DNA from: Paenibacillus montaniterrae
GTDB lineage: Bacteria > Bacillota > Bacilli > Paenibacillales > Paenibacillaceae
DNA: 64,000 nucleotides
Direction: 5' to 3'
Assembly: GCF_018403185.1 (NCBI RefSeq)
Contig: NZ_BOSE01000002.1
Coordinates: 372,001 to 436,000, forward strand
Shown here: in pieces, positions 1-9,366 of the stretch
Numbering within the stretch: position 1 is the stretch's first letter
How the letters are laid out: each line of letters opens with the position of its first letter
The notes under the pieces: generated by a model
The model's database searches: none
Seen by the model: only the letters and a program-made list of their open reading frames with translations
What the model was told of the DNA's origin: nothing
Position numbers and translations under genes: made by a program

Positions 1-365
1 CTAATAAACGTCAATGGTACATAGACAATTACGAGCGGCGTAAGCGAGTACGCTGTTACTTTCACAATTTCAGTAAATTTCCCCTCGCCATCCATCAAGG
101 TTGTAATCGACCAATTGGCGACAACCCACAATAAAAATGGCACAACAACCGTAACAATATCCTGCAAGCTGTTAATGAGGCGCGGATCGGTGTAATTTAC
201 TAGAAAGCCGGCAAACTGCTTCTGCAAAATAAGCGCAATAATCGTCAGTGCGATAATAATGATAGAAGCTCTTATGCTTCCTTTATTGTCATACTTCAAA
301 TCCCAGAAGCTGCTGAATGGCTTAAACATGACGCGCAGCGGGAAATCAATTAGCTCCTGCTTCAT
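1..365 (-). CDS. YIP1 family membrane protein (partial, C-terminus beyond window)
   Basis: Read from the minus strand; the ATG is at 365-363 and overlaps the stop of the upstream NHL gene in an ATGA, so the two are translationally coupled. About 121 codons are visible before the left edge. Three hydrophobic segments are seen at residues about 33-50, 70-88 and 103-121. The stretch ANWSITTLMDGEG after the second segment matches Firmicute YIP1-domain proteins. The molecular function of bacterial YIP1 proteins is not established. It is the last visible gene of a sugar ABC operon, so a supporting role for that transporter or its envelope partner is inferred only from context. Confidence 0.85.
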   Translation of the reverse strand, partial: MKQELIDFPLRVMFKPFSSFWDLKYDNKGSIRASIIIIALTIIALILQKQFAGFLVNYTDPRLINSLQDIVTVVVPFLLWVVANWSITTLMDGEGKFTEIVKVTAYSLTPLVIVYVPLTFI

Positions 366-1834
366 AATGCCTGATCCCTCCCAACGGAATGACTCACTGC
401 AGCTTTGCGCCGATTGCGGCGAAGCTTGCGCCAAATCATTAAACCAGCCGTCACGATCACCAGTATGACAATGGTCGTCATAATCGTGCTAAATTGCTCC
501 TTCATTTCCTCACGCCGATAGCGCTTGTAAGCTACAGAATATTGATCGCGCTCCATCCCTTGCTTGAAATAAAATATCGCTTCTTCATTTTGCTTGGCTA
601 ACACGAGCGAGCGACCAATCCCGATATAGGCAATATCGTAGTTGCTGTTAAGATCAAGCACCTGCTGCCATATCGGCACCGCTTCCTCACTGTAGCCGTT
701 GTAGTGCAAGCGAGAAGCCTGCAGCACCAGCTTGCCGAATTTGGTCGGCTTGAACACATTAATGTTGCCTTTGGCGCGGTCCAGCACTAGCTGGTTTTCA
801 CCGTCATACTCAATCGCGACCGGCGTCTTGAATGTGCCTGCCTGATTAGCGAGCATCCCGTAAATAAACAGCAAATTGCCCTCCGCGTCATACGTGAACA
901 CCTTGCCCTGATTGCTGTCCAGAGCACTGTAAAGCCCGTCTCCCAAATATTTAATATCGACAAAGATTGAAGGTCCTACGGAGGTGCGATAGCGAATATC
1001 GCCTCTTACTTCAAAATAGCCGTAGCGCTTTAACACATCCTCGCCTGACGGATTGAGCCGTTTGATTGGCGTAAGCGAGTTCAAATCAATGTTGGTCGCA
1101 TATACAAAGCCTTTGTGGTCAATATCCAAATTTGAAAATTCAGTAGGTATAAACAGCACCATTTGACTGCGCTGCTCCTTGGTTGAGAACAAGCGCCAGA
1201 AAATTTCATAATAATCGCGCTTTACTTCATTCGTTCCGATATAGCCAAGAAAGCTGCCGTCCGCATCGAACTGCATAATTCCTTCAAACACGCCGTTCGC
1301 TACGACATACATCCGCTTGGCCTCGTCAACGGCAACCTTTGTCGGCGTGAATTTGAAGCCGGCCGCGATAATGTCTGACTGCGGCTTGTCAATGACAAGC
1401 CTCACCTCTCCTGTCTTGCTTAACACAATCAGCTTGCTCAGTCCGCTGTCTGCAATATACAGGTCTCCGTCCGCGTCGACGAAAATGCCGCTGATCGTGC
1501 CAAACTCGCCAATTCCCGGAGCGGAATCGATTATGCGCTCAACCTCCCATTGCGCATTAATCACGACAATACGCTTATTGCCGGTATCTGCAACATAGAT
1601 GCTGCCATCATGGCCGATTACCATATCGTTAGGCTCTACGAAAGGTCCGATGCCAAGATCCTGGCCGCTTACGGCACGACTCGGCACAAAGGCGGCGGGC
1701 GAAGCGACCGCTTCCTCCCAATAATTGTAGTTGTAGGCCTCGTATGGCGTGCCAGCATGTACAGCTTCCAGCAAAGCGGTTGAAAAGAGAACGGAGGCGA
1801 GTACAATTGCGGTAACAAATTTTTTAATCCTCAT
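362..1834 (-). CDS. NHL-repeat/TPR protein with signal peptide and C-terminal membrane anchor
   Basis: 490 aa. A signal peptide (hydrophobic core about residues 8-24, likely cut after VHA) is followed by NHL-type beta-propeller repeats, for example NDMVIGHDGSIYVADTGNKR and ISGIFVDADGDLYIADSGLS. Residues about 380-442 look like tetratricopeptide repeats (GYSEEAVPIWQQVLDLN, then NEEAIFYFKQGMERD). One transmembrane helix lies near 450-470, followed by an Arg/Lys-rich tail. The predicted topology is an extracellular propeller and TPR held by a C-terminal anchor. It lies 10 bp downstream of a permease gene and overlaps the YIP1 gene. No enzymatic motif is visible; a binding or scaffold role at the cell surface is inferred. 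Confidence 0.85.
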   Translation of the reverse strand: MRIKKFVTAIVLASVLFSTALLEAVHAGTPYEAYNYNYWEEAVASPAAFVPSRAVSGQDLGIGPFVEPNDMVIGHDGSIYVADTGNKRIVVINAQWEVERIIDSAPGIGEFGTISGIFVDADGDLYIADSGLSKLIVLSKTGEVRLVIDKPQSDIIAAGFKFTPTKVAVDEAKRMYVVANGVFEGIMQFDADGSFLGYIGTNEVKRDYYEIFWRLFSTKEQRSQMVLFIPTEFSNLDIDHKGFVYATNIDLNSLTPIKRLNPSGEDVLKRYGYFEVRGDIRYRTSVGPSIFVDIKYLGDGLYSALDSNQGKVFTYDAEGNLLFIYGMLANQAGTFKTPVAIEYDGENQLVLDRAKGNINVFKPTKFGKLVLQASRLHYNGYSEEAVPIWQQVLDLNSNYDIAYIGIGRSLVLAKQNEEAIFYFKQGMERDQYSVAYKRYRREEMKEQFSTIMTTIVILVIVTAGLMIWRKLRRNRRKAAVSHSVGRDQAL

Positions 1835-1844
1835 GAAATCCCTC

Positions 1845-2729
1845 CTACTCCTTCATTCCCGAGGATGCCATCGTCTCAATTATTTTGCTTTGGGAAAATA
1901 CAAAAAGCGTAATCGGCACACTCATCAATATGAGTGCAACAGCCGCTGCAGCTCCTGCACGCGCAATTCCTCCGTATATAATTTGGTTGGCGGCAAAATG
2001 CAAGCTTTTCAGCTGCTCGCTATAGATGAAGCCATTGCCGTCAGTGCCCCACAAAATTTGAAACTGCAAAATAACGAGCGTCAGCCAGGCCGGCTTGACA
2101 TTAGGCATAACAATCGTCCAAAAAATGCGGTATTCGCTTGCGCCATCGATTTTAGCCGCCTCCAGCAGCGCATCCGGCATTTGCTCCATAAACTGCTTCA
2201 TCAGGTAAAGCCCCAAGGAATAGGAGAATGCAGGCACGATGACAGCCCAATACGAATCAATCAAGCCGAGCCAGCTCATTACCATATAGTTCGGAATCGC
2301 TGTAACCGCTGGCGTGAACATTAGCGACAATACGACTACTTGGAACAATGCCTTTTTGCCTGGAAAGCGATGCTTCGCTAATGGGAAAGCTGCCGCCGAT
2401 GCGAAAATGACATGGCCGATAACGCCAGTCAGTGTAATAAACAACGTATTGAATATATAGCGGCTAAATGGAACCCATGATTCGCCAAGCAAATTCATCA
2501 AATCGATGAAGTTGTTAAAGGTTGGATTTCTTACAAACAGGGTCGGCGGAAACAGAAATATTTCATCCAACGGCTTGAATGCATTGTTGATCGCATAGAC
2601 CAAAGGCAAAATCATAAAAGCTCCAAAGAAAGCCAATACCGTAAATAAGCCAAAGCTTCCCCAGAACGAGCGATTTACCCTTTTTGAACGCAGCTTTGAG
2701 CGCAGTTTGAAGGAAAAGGGCATGCTCAT
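1845..2729 (-). CDS. Carbohydrate ABC transporter permease (MalG/YcjP type)
   Basis: 294 aa inner-membrane permease of a CUT1-type sugar importer. Six hydrophobic segments are visible, plus the conserved cytoplasmic EAA loop (EAAKIDGASEYRIFWTIVMP, about residues 195-214) that contacts the ATPase. The start ATG at 2729 overlaps the stop of the preceding permease (ATGA), as expected for a permease pair. No ATPase gene lies in the operon, so a shared MsmX-like ATPase encoded elsewhere is the likely partner. The substrate cannot be read from the sequence. Confidence 0.93.
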   Translation of the reverse strand: MSMPFSFKLRSKLRSKRVNRSFWGSFGLFTVLAFFGAFMILPLVYAINNAFKPLDEIFLFPPTLFVRNPTFNNFIDLMNLLGESWVPFSRYIFNTLFITLTGVIGHVIFASAAAFPLAKHRFPGKKALFQVVVLSLMFTPAVTAIPNYMVMSWLGLIDSYWAVIVPAFSYSLGLYLMKQFMEQMPDALLEAAKIDGASEYRIFWTIVMPNVKPAWLTLVILQFQILWGTDGNGFIYSEQLKSLHFAANQIIYGGIARAGAAAAVALILMSVPITLFVFSQSKIIETMASSGMKE

Positions 2730-3631
2730 TCACCTACCTTACGTAATAGTTTTTGTACAATGAGATTTGTGCCTAGCATAATAATGAACAAAATCGTTGC
2801 AATCGATGAAGCATAGCCCATTTCAAAGCGTGTCGTACCATAGTCTATCAAATGCGTTACAATCGTCTCGGCAGCATAGTTGACGCTTGGGAAGCCTGCC
2901 AGCGCAATCGACACATCGGCGACCGCCAGAGACGTAGTAATCTGGATGACCGCACCGAACATTAGCTGTGGTCGCATCGAAGGCAGCGTAATGTACCATA
3001 GCTCCTGCCAGCGGTTGCGAATGCCGTCAACAGCTCCAGCTTCATATAAGCTGCGATCCACGGTTTGCAGCCCGGCGATAAAGGCAAGAAAGCCTGTGCC
3101 AAGCGAAAGCCATAGCTGGACGAGAATAATAATCGCCAAAATATATTTTTCTTCCTTGAGCCATTGAATCGGCTCCATTAAAATACCTAGCTTTAATAGA
3201 AAGCCGTTCGCGATGCCGTAGCGGTCGCCAGAGAAAATCATCAGCCATATGAAGAACACATTGCCTGAAATTGACGGCGCGTAAAACACCAGCGTCATAA
3301 AGGCGCGCAGCTTCGGCGTCAGCTCATTAATGATCCAGGCGAACACAAAGCAGGCAATGTAGCTGACCGGCCCAGTTATAACGGCGAATAAAATCGTATT
3401 TTTGATGGCAATGAGAAAGATGTCATCCTCAAGAAACAGTCTGGAATAGTTGTGCCAGCCAATAAATTTCGGAAATTCAAGCATATTAAAATACGTAAAG
3501 CTCAAAATCATCGACATAATGACCGGCAGTACAGTAAATACAGCAAATAAAATCATATAAGGAGCGAGAAGCACGTAGGAATGCTTGTTCTTCTTCATCT
3601 CGTTCCATTTTAAGCTCCACCAGTTAGACAC
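2726..3631 (-). CDS. Carbohydrate ABC transporter permease (MalF/YcjO type)
   Basis: About 301 aa from a GTG start (VSNWWSLKWNE) chosen because AAGGAGGGAG lies just upstream. That ribosome binding site overlaps the TAA of the upstream binding-protein gene. An alternative in-frame ATG at 3709 would lie inside that gene and has no such site. Six membrane segments and the EAA loop (EAGAVDGIRNRWQELWYITLP) identify a CUT1 sugar permease. It pairs with the next permease through a 4-bp overlap. Confidence 0.92.
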   Translation of the reverse strand: MSNWWSLKWNEMKKNKHSYVLLAPYMILFAVFTVLPVIMSMILSFTYFNMLEFPKFIGWHNYSRLFLEDDIFLIAIKNTILFAVITGPVSYIACFVFAWIINELTPKLRAFMTLVFYAPSISGNVFFIWLMIFSGDRYGIANGFLLKLGILMEPIQWLKEEKYILAIIILVQLWLSLGTGFLAFIAGLQTVDRSLYEAGAVDGIRNRWQELWYITLPSMRPQLMFGAVIQITTSLAVADVSIALAGFPSVNYAAETIVTHLIDYGTTRFEMGYASSIATILFIIMLGTNLIVQKLLRKVGE

Positions 3632-3647
3632 GCGGCCTTCTCCCTCC

Positions 3648-6572
3648 TTATTGCGGCAAGCCGAATTCTTGTCGCTTGTTTTCGATTTCATCCTGAATAT
3701 ATTCCACATAATCCATCAGTGCTTGTCGTGCTTCCACTTCGCCTATGACGGTTTTGTAGAAGGCGTTAAACAGGTGACGACCTGTAAAGTAACCGCCCGG
3801 GACCTCAGGAATGCCCACAACCTGATCAAACTGCTGCTTTAGCTGTTCGTAGTCGGCTACTGGCCAGGGCAAGCTGTCGAGCGCATTAATGTTGGCGGTC
3901 GGATAGCGGGCTGCCGCTCCCATTAGCCCTTCCATTTCGCGGCCAAATTTTGCTTGAGTCTCGTCACTCGTCCACCATTTCATAAATTGCCAGGCCGCTT
4001 CCTTATCCTCGGCGCTTTCGAGCATCATTACGGCAGAGCCGCCGCTTGGCACTTGATTATTGATCGTGCCGTCCTCCTGCACAGTGCCAGGGATAGGCGC
4101 AAAGCCCCACAGTCCGCGAATTTCCGGAGCGAAAACCGTCAATTGGTTGTAAATCGTATAGTCGGCAATTCCAATCGGCATTTCACCGGTACGGAAGCGA
4201 TTGGCAAAATCATATTCCCGCTCCAGCTTGTAATCGGTGTAATACTCCGTCCATTGCTTGAACGTCTCAATTGCAACGCGCGAATCAAGATCGCTTTCCT
4301 TGCCGTCATTGCGATAAAATTGACCGCCATTCTGGAACAGCAGCGCTGCATATAGTGAATTTGGCGGAATATTTTGTCCTTGAATTGCAGCCTGCTGAAC
4401 AGGCGGCAAACCAAACTGCATATGATTTTTGCTTAAAACTGCGAGCATTGCCGACACATCATCCCATGTTTTTGGCACCTCGAGCTCAAGCTCATCCAGT
4501 ACATCCTTGCGGTAAAACAGCATATTGAACGTTTGCTGCTCCGGCAATGCGTACACGCCATCCGTATAACGGTACGGTACAACAGCACTGTCGCGGAAGC
4601 GCTGCTCAACCTCGCCATAATCTGCAAATTGCGTCAAGTCTGCGGCGGCATTGCGCATCGCGAAGTTAACGGGGATATCATTATCAATTTGCATCGCTAC
4701 ATCCGGCCCTTGACCCGCCAGCGTTGCAGGCAGCAGCGTATGCATTTGCACCAGCTTCAGATTGACGTTTATCCCGGTTTGCGAGGTGAAGGTTTCATCG
4801 ATCATCGCTTTCATCGTATTCGCCTGGTCGCGTCCGCTGCCGATCCAAACGGTAATCGTGCGCTGATTTTTTTGCTCGGTAACATTGCCGATGCTGTTGT
4901 AGTCAATAAAGAAGGAATTGACAAAGGTGAGCAGCTCATGCTTAAGCTTCGAGCCGATGCCCAAGCCTTCTATATCTAATTTTTGACCGGGCGAGCTTAA
5001 AATGATTGCGTCAATTTCAAGCGGATGCTCTCTTGCCTGCTGCACCCATGTGCCCAGTCCGCCTGTGTTCGTCTTATAATCGGTTAGCTTGCGATGAATA
5101 TTATCCGGCTTGGCGATCATTTCATCGAGCAGCACCGTCATTGATTTGAGCAGCGCCTCCTGATCGCTGGAGCCGCCCGCAAGCTGCTTCAAATGCGCAG
5201 CAACGTCCGTCAGGCGATAGCGCTCAGCGGTCATCCGTTCCAGCAAATTCGGAATTTTCTCCGTTAGCTGATAGTCGCGATACTCATCAGGCTTCGTGCC
5301 GGTAATCATCAAAATGTTGCGGTACAGCGAATTAAGCTCGTACAGGGAGTTCTCTACCTCTGCAATCAGCTCGGCAAATGGACCAAGCGTATTTTCCAGA
5401 CGCAGCGTATGCTTGCCCGCGGTTAAATAATACAAATAAGGTTGATCGTCCTGCCCTAACGTTTCGAGGCGATAGCCGCTTTTGTATTTAAAGCCGACCG
5501 CGTTCATTTCCTGGAACGGAACAACGCCATCAATGTACAGCTTGCGCGTAGAATAAATGCCGCGCACCCAGTTTTGCTGCGCAACGAAGGAAAGCTCGTA
5601 TAATCCGTCCTCCGGCACGTCGATTTCCCATTCGATCCATTGGCCGGGCAAGCGCCAGTTAAAGCCGCCTATCGTATTTATTTTGATTAGTGAAGCGCTG
5701 TACGGAGCTACTGCCGCACTGGTGCGTTCGCTAACAGGATACAAGGTTGGTGAAGATTTTCTTACTGCTGCTTCCCCTTCAATCCGCAGCTCATGACCTG
5801 ATGTTGCCTTTGCGCCAGTCTGCTCGTATTGCGCGGCAAGCTCGGCATAGGTCGGGATGCTCGATTTCTGCTTCAGCCGTATTTCTTTAATGATCATAGG
5901 CTCGCGCGAAGCCTCGAAGCTCAGCGTATGCTCGCCTTCTGTTAAATAAAATTGAAATGGCTCTGTAATGTATCCATTTGAATCCTGAACCATTTTGCTC
6001 ATCCATTGCGGATATTCAACCTGTCTAGGTCGCAGCTCATTGCCTTGGTTATCAACCTTGATTTCGTCCAGCTCGTTGTTCCATATTCGATCAAATTGCA
6101 CAAATTGCGCTTCTTCAAACGGCACCTTTCCGTCAATTGCGATAATGCGCTCGATTGCCGAGCTTTTCCCTTCTATTGGATAGTAAAGCAGCTCTATTTG
6201 ATATAAGCCGCTTTGCGGAACGTGAAAGCTCCACTCTACTTTTCCCGTTTCACCAGTGTATAAAGCCTGACCATCCATCCCTGCAAACTGCTCCAAAATT
6301 TCGAAATCATTACCGGTCAGCGCGTTATATTGTGCTGCTTCAATGACAATTTCCTGCTGCGGCGAGGCCGCATTTTCATATTGCGCAATGTAAGCAGCAT
6401 AGCTATCCTCGCTATGGCGCAGCTTTCCTTCGTATGGAGTTGTTGCAGCCGCATCAATACCATTTCTGTCTGTTCGAGCATTGATGATGAACAGCACTGC
6501 ACAAAGCACGATGCATACAGCTATTGCAATGGTTGTTGTTGCCTTAAATGGCTTGCGATGCTGACGGTTCAC
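3648..6572 (-). CDS. Membrane-anchored extracellular solute-binding protein with N-terminal beta-rich modules
   Basis: About 974 aa from a GTG start (VNRQHRKPFKA) preceded by GGAGGG; the longer reading from 6644 lacks a ribosome binding site. An N-terminal helix (about residues 12-31) has no lipobox, so it is a signal anchor. Two beta-rich, carbohydrate-binding-like segments follow (about residues 70-230 and 260-410); both carry a pattern of W-x-F/I-x-V-P-x-x-G-L-Y and I-D-G-x-V-P-F-x-E. A helical region (about 420-530) leads to a C-terminal family-1 solute-binding domain (about 600-960; TITVWIGSGRDQ, GQGPDVAMQIDND, then a typical SAEDKEAAWQFMKWWTS region). It is roughly twice the length of ordinary binding proteins and sits directly upstream of the two permeases. 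Confidence 0.88.
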   Translation of the reverse strand: MNRQHRKPFKATTTIAIAVCIVLCAVLFIINARTDRNGIDAAATTPYEGKLRHSEDSYAAYIAQYENAASPQQEIVIEAAQYNALTGNDFEILEQFAGMDGQALYTGETGKVEWSFHVPQSGLYQIELLYYPIEGKSSAIERIIAIDGKVPFEEAQFVQFDRIWNNELDEIKVDNQGNELRPRQVEYPQWMSKMVQDSNGYITEPFQFYLTEGEHTLSFEASREPMIIKEIRLKQKSSIPTYAELAAQYEQTGAKATSGHELRIEGEAAVRKSSPTLYPVSERTSAAVAPYSASLIKINTIGGFNWRLPGQWIEWEIDVPEDGLYELSFVAQQNWVRGIYSTRKLYIDGVVPFQEMNAVGFKYKSGYRLETLGQDDQPYLYYLTAGKHTLRLENTLGPFAELIAEVENSLYELNSLYRNILMITGTKPDEYRDYQLTEKIPNLLERMTAERYRLTDVAAHLKQLAGGSSDQEALLKSMTVLLDEMIAKPDNIHRKLTDYKTNTGGLGTWVQQAREHPLEIDAIILSSPGQKLDIEGLGIGSKLKHELLTFVNSFFIDYNSIGNVTEQKNQRTITVWIGSGRDQANTMKAMIDETFTSQTGINVNLKLVQMHTLLPATLAGQGPDVAMQIDNDIPVNFAMRNAAADLTQFADYGEVEQRFRDSAVVPYRYTDGVYALPEQQTFNMLFYRKDVLDELELEVPKTWDDVSAMLAVLSKNHMQFGLPPVQQAAIQGQNIPPNSLYAALLFQNGGQFYRNDGKESDLDSRVAIETFKQWTEYYTDYKLEREYDFANRFRTGEMPIGIADYTIYNQLTVFAPEIRGLWGFAPIPGTVQEDGTINNQVPSGGSAVMMLESAEDKEAAWQFMKWWTSDETQAKFGREMEGLMGAAARYPTANINALDSLPWPVADYEQLKQQFDQVVGIPEVPGGYFTGRHLFNAFYKTVIGEVEARQALMDYVEYIQDEIENKRQEFGLPQ

Positions 6573-6658
6573 TACATTCCCTCCTAAAACGTTGATGAAC
6601 GGTAATAGAAAAGGGAAGGCAAAAACTGACTCCCCTTTTCGCATTACGCATCATTCAA

Positions 6659-8020
6659 TTATTGCCCTAGCTTGGTGAGCGATTCTGCTGCCTGACCCTT
6701 ATACGTTTCTGCAGCTGCTGATGGTGATACTTGATTGACGATAACATCATTCACATAAGCCCAGGTTGGGAAATCAGGGAATGATTCATCCAACGTAATA
6801 AGACCTGTTCCAGCAATATGATCGCGCAGCATTGCTACGTCATCCTCATGCGTATAAATGCTTTCCAAATAATCCTGGCCCGGGTATTCCTCAAGCATCG
6901 GAATATCGAAGGTTTCCTCGAAAATTTGGTATACAAGCTCTGGATCCTTTACGCCTTTACCGATAAATTTGGCAGAAGCAGCCGTATTGGCGTATGTGTA
7001 ATCTGTCGTTTGTTCCGGTCCTTTTGGAATTGGCACGATGCCGAATTCGAAGTTCAAGCCGCTCAAATTCCATTCAGCAACAGTGAACATCGCAACATCG
7101 CCTTCTTTAAATGTGTTGGACTCCTCCCAGTTCATTGGATCGCCCGTACTTACTTTTACGACCTTGTCGACATTGTAAAGCTGATTCAGGAATTCAGCTG
7201 TTTTGATTGAGCCAGGGCTGGTCAAGCCTTCAACAAGGTTTTCTTCATCTACGATGCGAACGCCATTCGATACCGCGAAGTGCTTGTAGGCATCGATTGA
7301 CCATGCTGAAAAGCCCCATACATCGTTTTTACCATCATTGTTAGTGTCCTTCGTTGCAGCCTTGGCAAGCTCTAAAAACTTATCCCAAGTCCATTCGCCG
7401 CGCTCATAAATGTCTTTTGGATCTTCAAGATTCAGCTCTTTGAACAGGTCGCGGTTATAGTGCAGACCAGCACCGATGTAGACCGGATTATCAAAGCCGT
7501 AGTGATCTCCAGCAATCGGTGAATATTTCATCAGCAAATTACCTTCATTGTTAATATTGCTGTTTTCATTCGTAAACTCGCTAATCGGTAAAATAAGTCC
7601 TTTTTTAATTAATGGCAGCGCCGCCTTGTATTCAAGCTGAACAATATCAGCAAAAGGCTCGCCAGCCAGCACGCTATTCGTAAAATTTGGAACCATTTCT
7701 TCAAATGGAACGGTTACAAACTCAATCGTTACGTTATATTTCTTTTCAACCTCTTTAATCTTTTCCAAGCGGTTAATATCAGATTGCGTTGCCCCAGCCG
7801 GTGTTAAATCCCACCATGCCGCAATTTTAATTACCCGACCATCGAGATCATATGTTTGTTCTACTTCCTCAGTTGGTTCAGGCGTAGCTGGTTCACTGTT
7901 TGTCGCAGCAGGCGACGGCGTAGGCTCCGTATTCCCGCCATTCCCATTTCCTCCGCTGCATGCAGACAGGATGAGCATGAAGCAGATCAGCAAAAATGAA
8001 AACCCTTTCAATTTACGCAT
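6659..8020 (-). CDS. Extracellular solute-binding lipoprotein (family 1) of a sugar ABC transporter
   Basis: 453 aa. A type II signal peptide ends in the lipobox LSAC (Cys about residue 21), followed by a Gly/Asn/Thr/Pro-rich linker. The mature part has the family-1 binding-protein layout: IKIAAWWDLTPAG near the N-terminus, then EKKYNVTIEFVTVPFEEMV and the conserved TWDKFLELAKAATK segment. It is the first gene of the operon, 86 bp ahead of the second, larger binding protein. The gene is divergent from a LacI regulator whose presumed boxes lie in the intergenic region. The sugar is unknown. Confidence 0.92.
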   Translation of the reverse strand: MRKLKGFSFLLICFMLILSACSGGNGNGGNTEPTPSPAATNSEPATPEPTEEVEQTYDLDGRVIKIAAWWDLTPAGATQSDINRLEKIKEVEKKYNVTIEFVTVPFEEMVPNFTNSVLAGEPFADIVQLEYKAALPLIKKGLILPISEFTNENSNINNEGNLLMKYSPIAGDHYGFDNPVYIGAGLHYNRDLFKELNLEDPKDIYERGEWTWDKFLELAKAATKDTNNDGKNDVWGFSAWSIDAYKHFAVSNGVRIVDEENLVEGLTSPGSIKTAEFLNQLYNVDKVVKVSTGDPMNWEESNTFKEGDVAMFTVAEWNLSGLNFEFGIVPIPKGPEQTTDYTYANTAASAKFIGKGVKDPELVYQIFEETFDIPMLEEYPGQDYLESIYTHEDDVAMLRDHIAGTGLITLDESFPDFPTWAYVNDVIVNQVSPSAAAETYKGQAAESLTKLGQ

Positions 8021-8059
8021 TGTTTAACCTCCCAATTTTATTGTTGTTCCAGGCAGACA

Positions 8060-8311
8060 ATAACAAAATAGATCAAAGCTGACATTTGCTGTTGCTGATA
8101 ACTCTTCATAACAAAATTAACTGTAGTTATGTTTGTTATTTTGTTAGCGCTTCCTTACATAACAAAGAATACCATGAACATAACAAATTGGTCAATATCT
8201 AATCAAAAAAATGTACAATACAAAGTTTTTTTCGTATTCTTGTCCTAATTTGAGAATAACATTGCCAAAAAATTAATAAAGTGTTATGTTGAAGATAACA
8301 AAAATAACAAA
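8060..8311. promoter_or_regulatory. Cluster of ATAACAAA boxes between the ABC operon and its LacI regulator
   Basis: The 311-bp divergent region holds eight copies of ATAACAAA or its complement: 8060-8067, 8108-8115, 8132-8139 (inverted), 8140-8146 (inverted, 7 of 8 bases), 8159-8166, 8180-8187, 8295-8302 and 8304-8311. Two groups stand near the two opposing starts, as expected of binding sites for the divergent LacI protein. The assignment is inferred; the boxes are seen directly. Confidence 0.5.
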
Positions 8312-8331
8312 TTAAAGAGATGTGGTTGCTT

Positions 8332-9366
8332 ATGCGTAAAAAGGTTACGATTCAGGAAATTGCAGATGCAGTCGGAATGTCCAAATATGCCGTTTCTCGT
8401 GCCCTGGCAGGAAAATCAGGGGTAAGCGCGGAAACTCGTCAGCTTATTGTAGATACTGCCCAGAAGCTGGGGTACTTTGCCAAGCGGGAAGCAGCTTCAC
8501 CATTCCTGCTGCAAAACCGTTTTGCTGATCAGAAATCAATAGAAACGATAGAGACAATATTAATTTTGTTTCCTAATGTACGCTATCAAAATACGGAATC
8601 ACTCTATTGGGGACCGGTTTTTAACGGAATATCGTCAGCGTTGAATCAGCGGGGGATTAATATTTTGACCTTAACGGAACCAAGCGGCGATTCGATCTTT
8701 ACATTGCTTAACCCGGATGGAATTCAAGGCATTATAGCTGTTGGCTCTATTTCGACGCCTATATTGCTGGAATTGCAGCAAAGCGGCATTCCTATTGTAA
8801 TCGTCGATCATCATGACGAACAATTTCATGCTGACTCTATCTTTACCGACAATACAAACAGCATGGTTGAGCTGATGAAGGAGCTAATTAAAGCGGGCTT
8901 CACTAATTTTCAATTTATCGGAAATATTCGAGAAGCAGCGAGCTTTAAAGATCGCTGGCTCGGCTTCCGTCTTGCATTAGAAGAGCATAATATCCCGAAC
9001 CAGCAAAACCCGAGACTGATCGGTCCGGAAGCAGACACCATTTACACAGTCCTCCCTAATATGGCGAGAGATCGCCAGCTGCCTGAGGTATTTGTCTGTG
9101 CAAATGATACGTATGCATTTTTTGCAATTGAAACATTGAAAAATGAAGGGTTGAGCGTGCCAGAAGTTTGTCAGTTCACAGGCTTCGACTACACCTATCC
9201 TGATCTTGCTTTATATGCAACGGTTGATGTGCACAAGGAGGTCATTGGCATGCGCGCGGTTGATCAGCTCCTCTGGCGCATCGCTAATCCGAAGCTGCCC
9301 TATGAGCGCAGGCTGATCGGTGCGAGTATTGTACGGCGCTCCGCTCATCCATCCGCTAAAGCTTGA
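8332..9366 (+). CDS. LacI family transcriptional regulator
   Basis: 344 aa from the ATG at 8332 (MRKKVTIQEIADAVGMSKYAVSRALAGKSGVS). The in-frame ATG at 8320 is rejected because AAAGAG directly abuts it. An N-terminal LacI helix-turn-helix precedes a periplasmic-binding-protein-like effector domain (about 65-335; VIVDHHDEQ, FVCANDTYAFFAIE, CQFTGFDY). It is divergent from the sugar ABC operon it probably controls. The last codons (SAHPSAKA) and the stop are written in sequence that closely matches the 38-bp repeat unit starting at the stop codon, so the C-terminus may have been replaced by a repeat. Confidence 0.92.
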   Translation: MRKKVTIQEIADAVGMSKYAVSRALAGKSGVSAETRQLIVDTAQKLGYFAKREAASPFLLQNRFADQKSIETIETILILFPNVRYQNTESLYWGPVFNGISSALNQRGINILTLTEPSGDSIFTLLNPDGIQGIIAVGSISTPILLELQQSGIPIVIVDHHDEQFHADSIFTDNTNSMVELMKELIKAGFTNFQFIGNIREAASFKDRWLGFRLALEEHNIPNQQNPRLIGPEADTIYTVLPNMARDRQLPEVFVCANDTYAFFAIETLKNEGLSVPEVCQFTGFDYTYPDLALYATVDVHKEVIGMRAVDQLLWRIANPKLPYERRLIGASIVRRSAHPSAKA

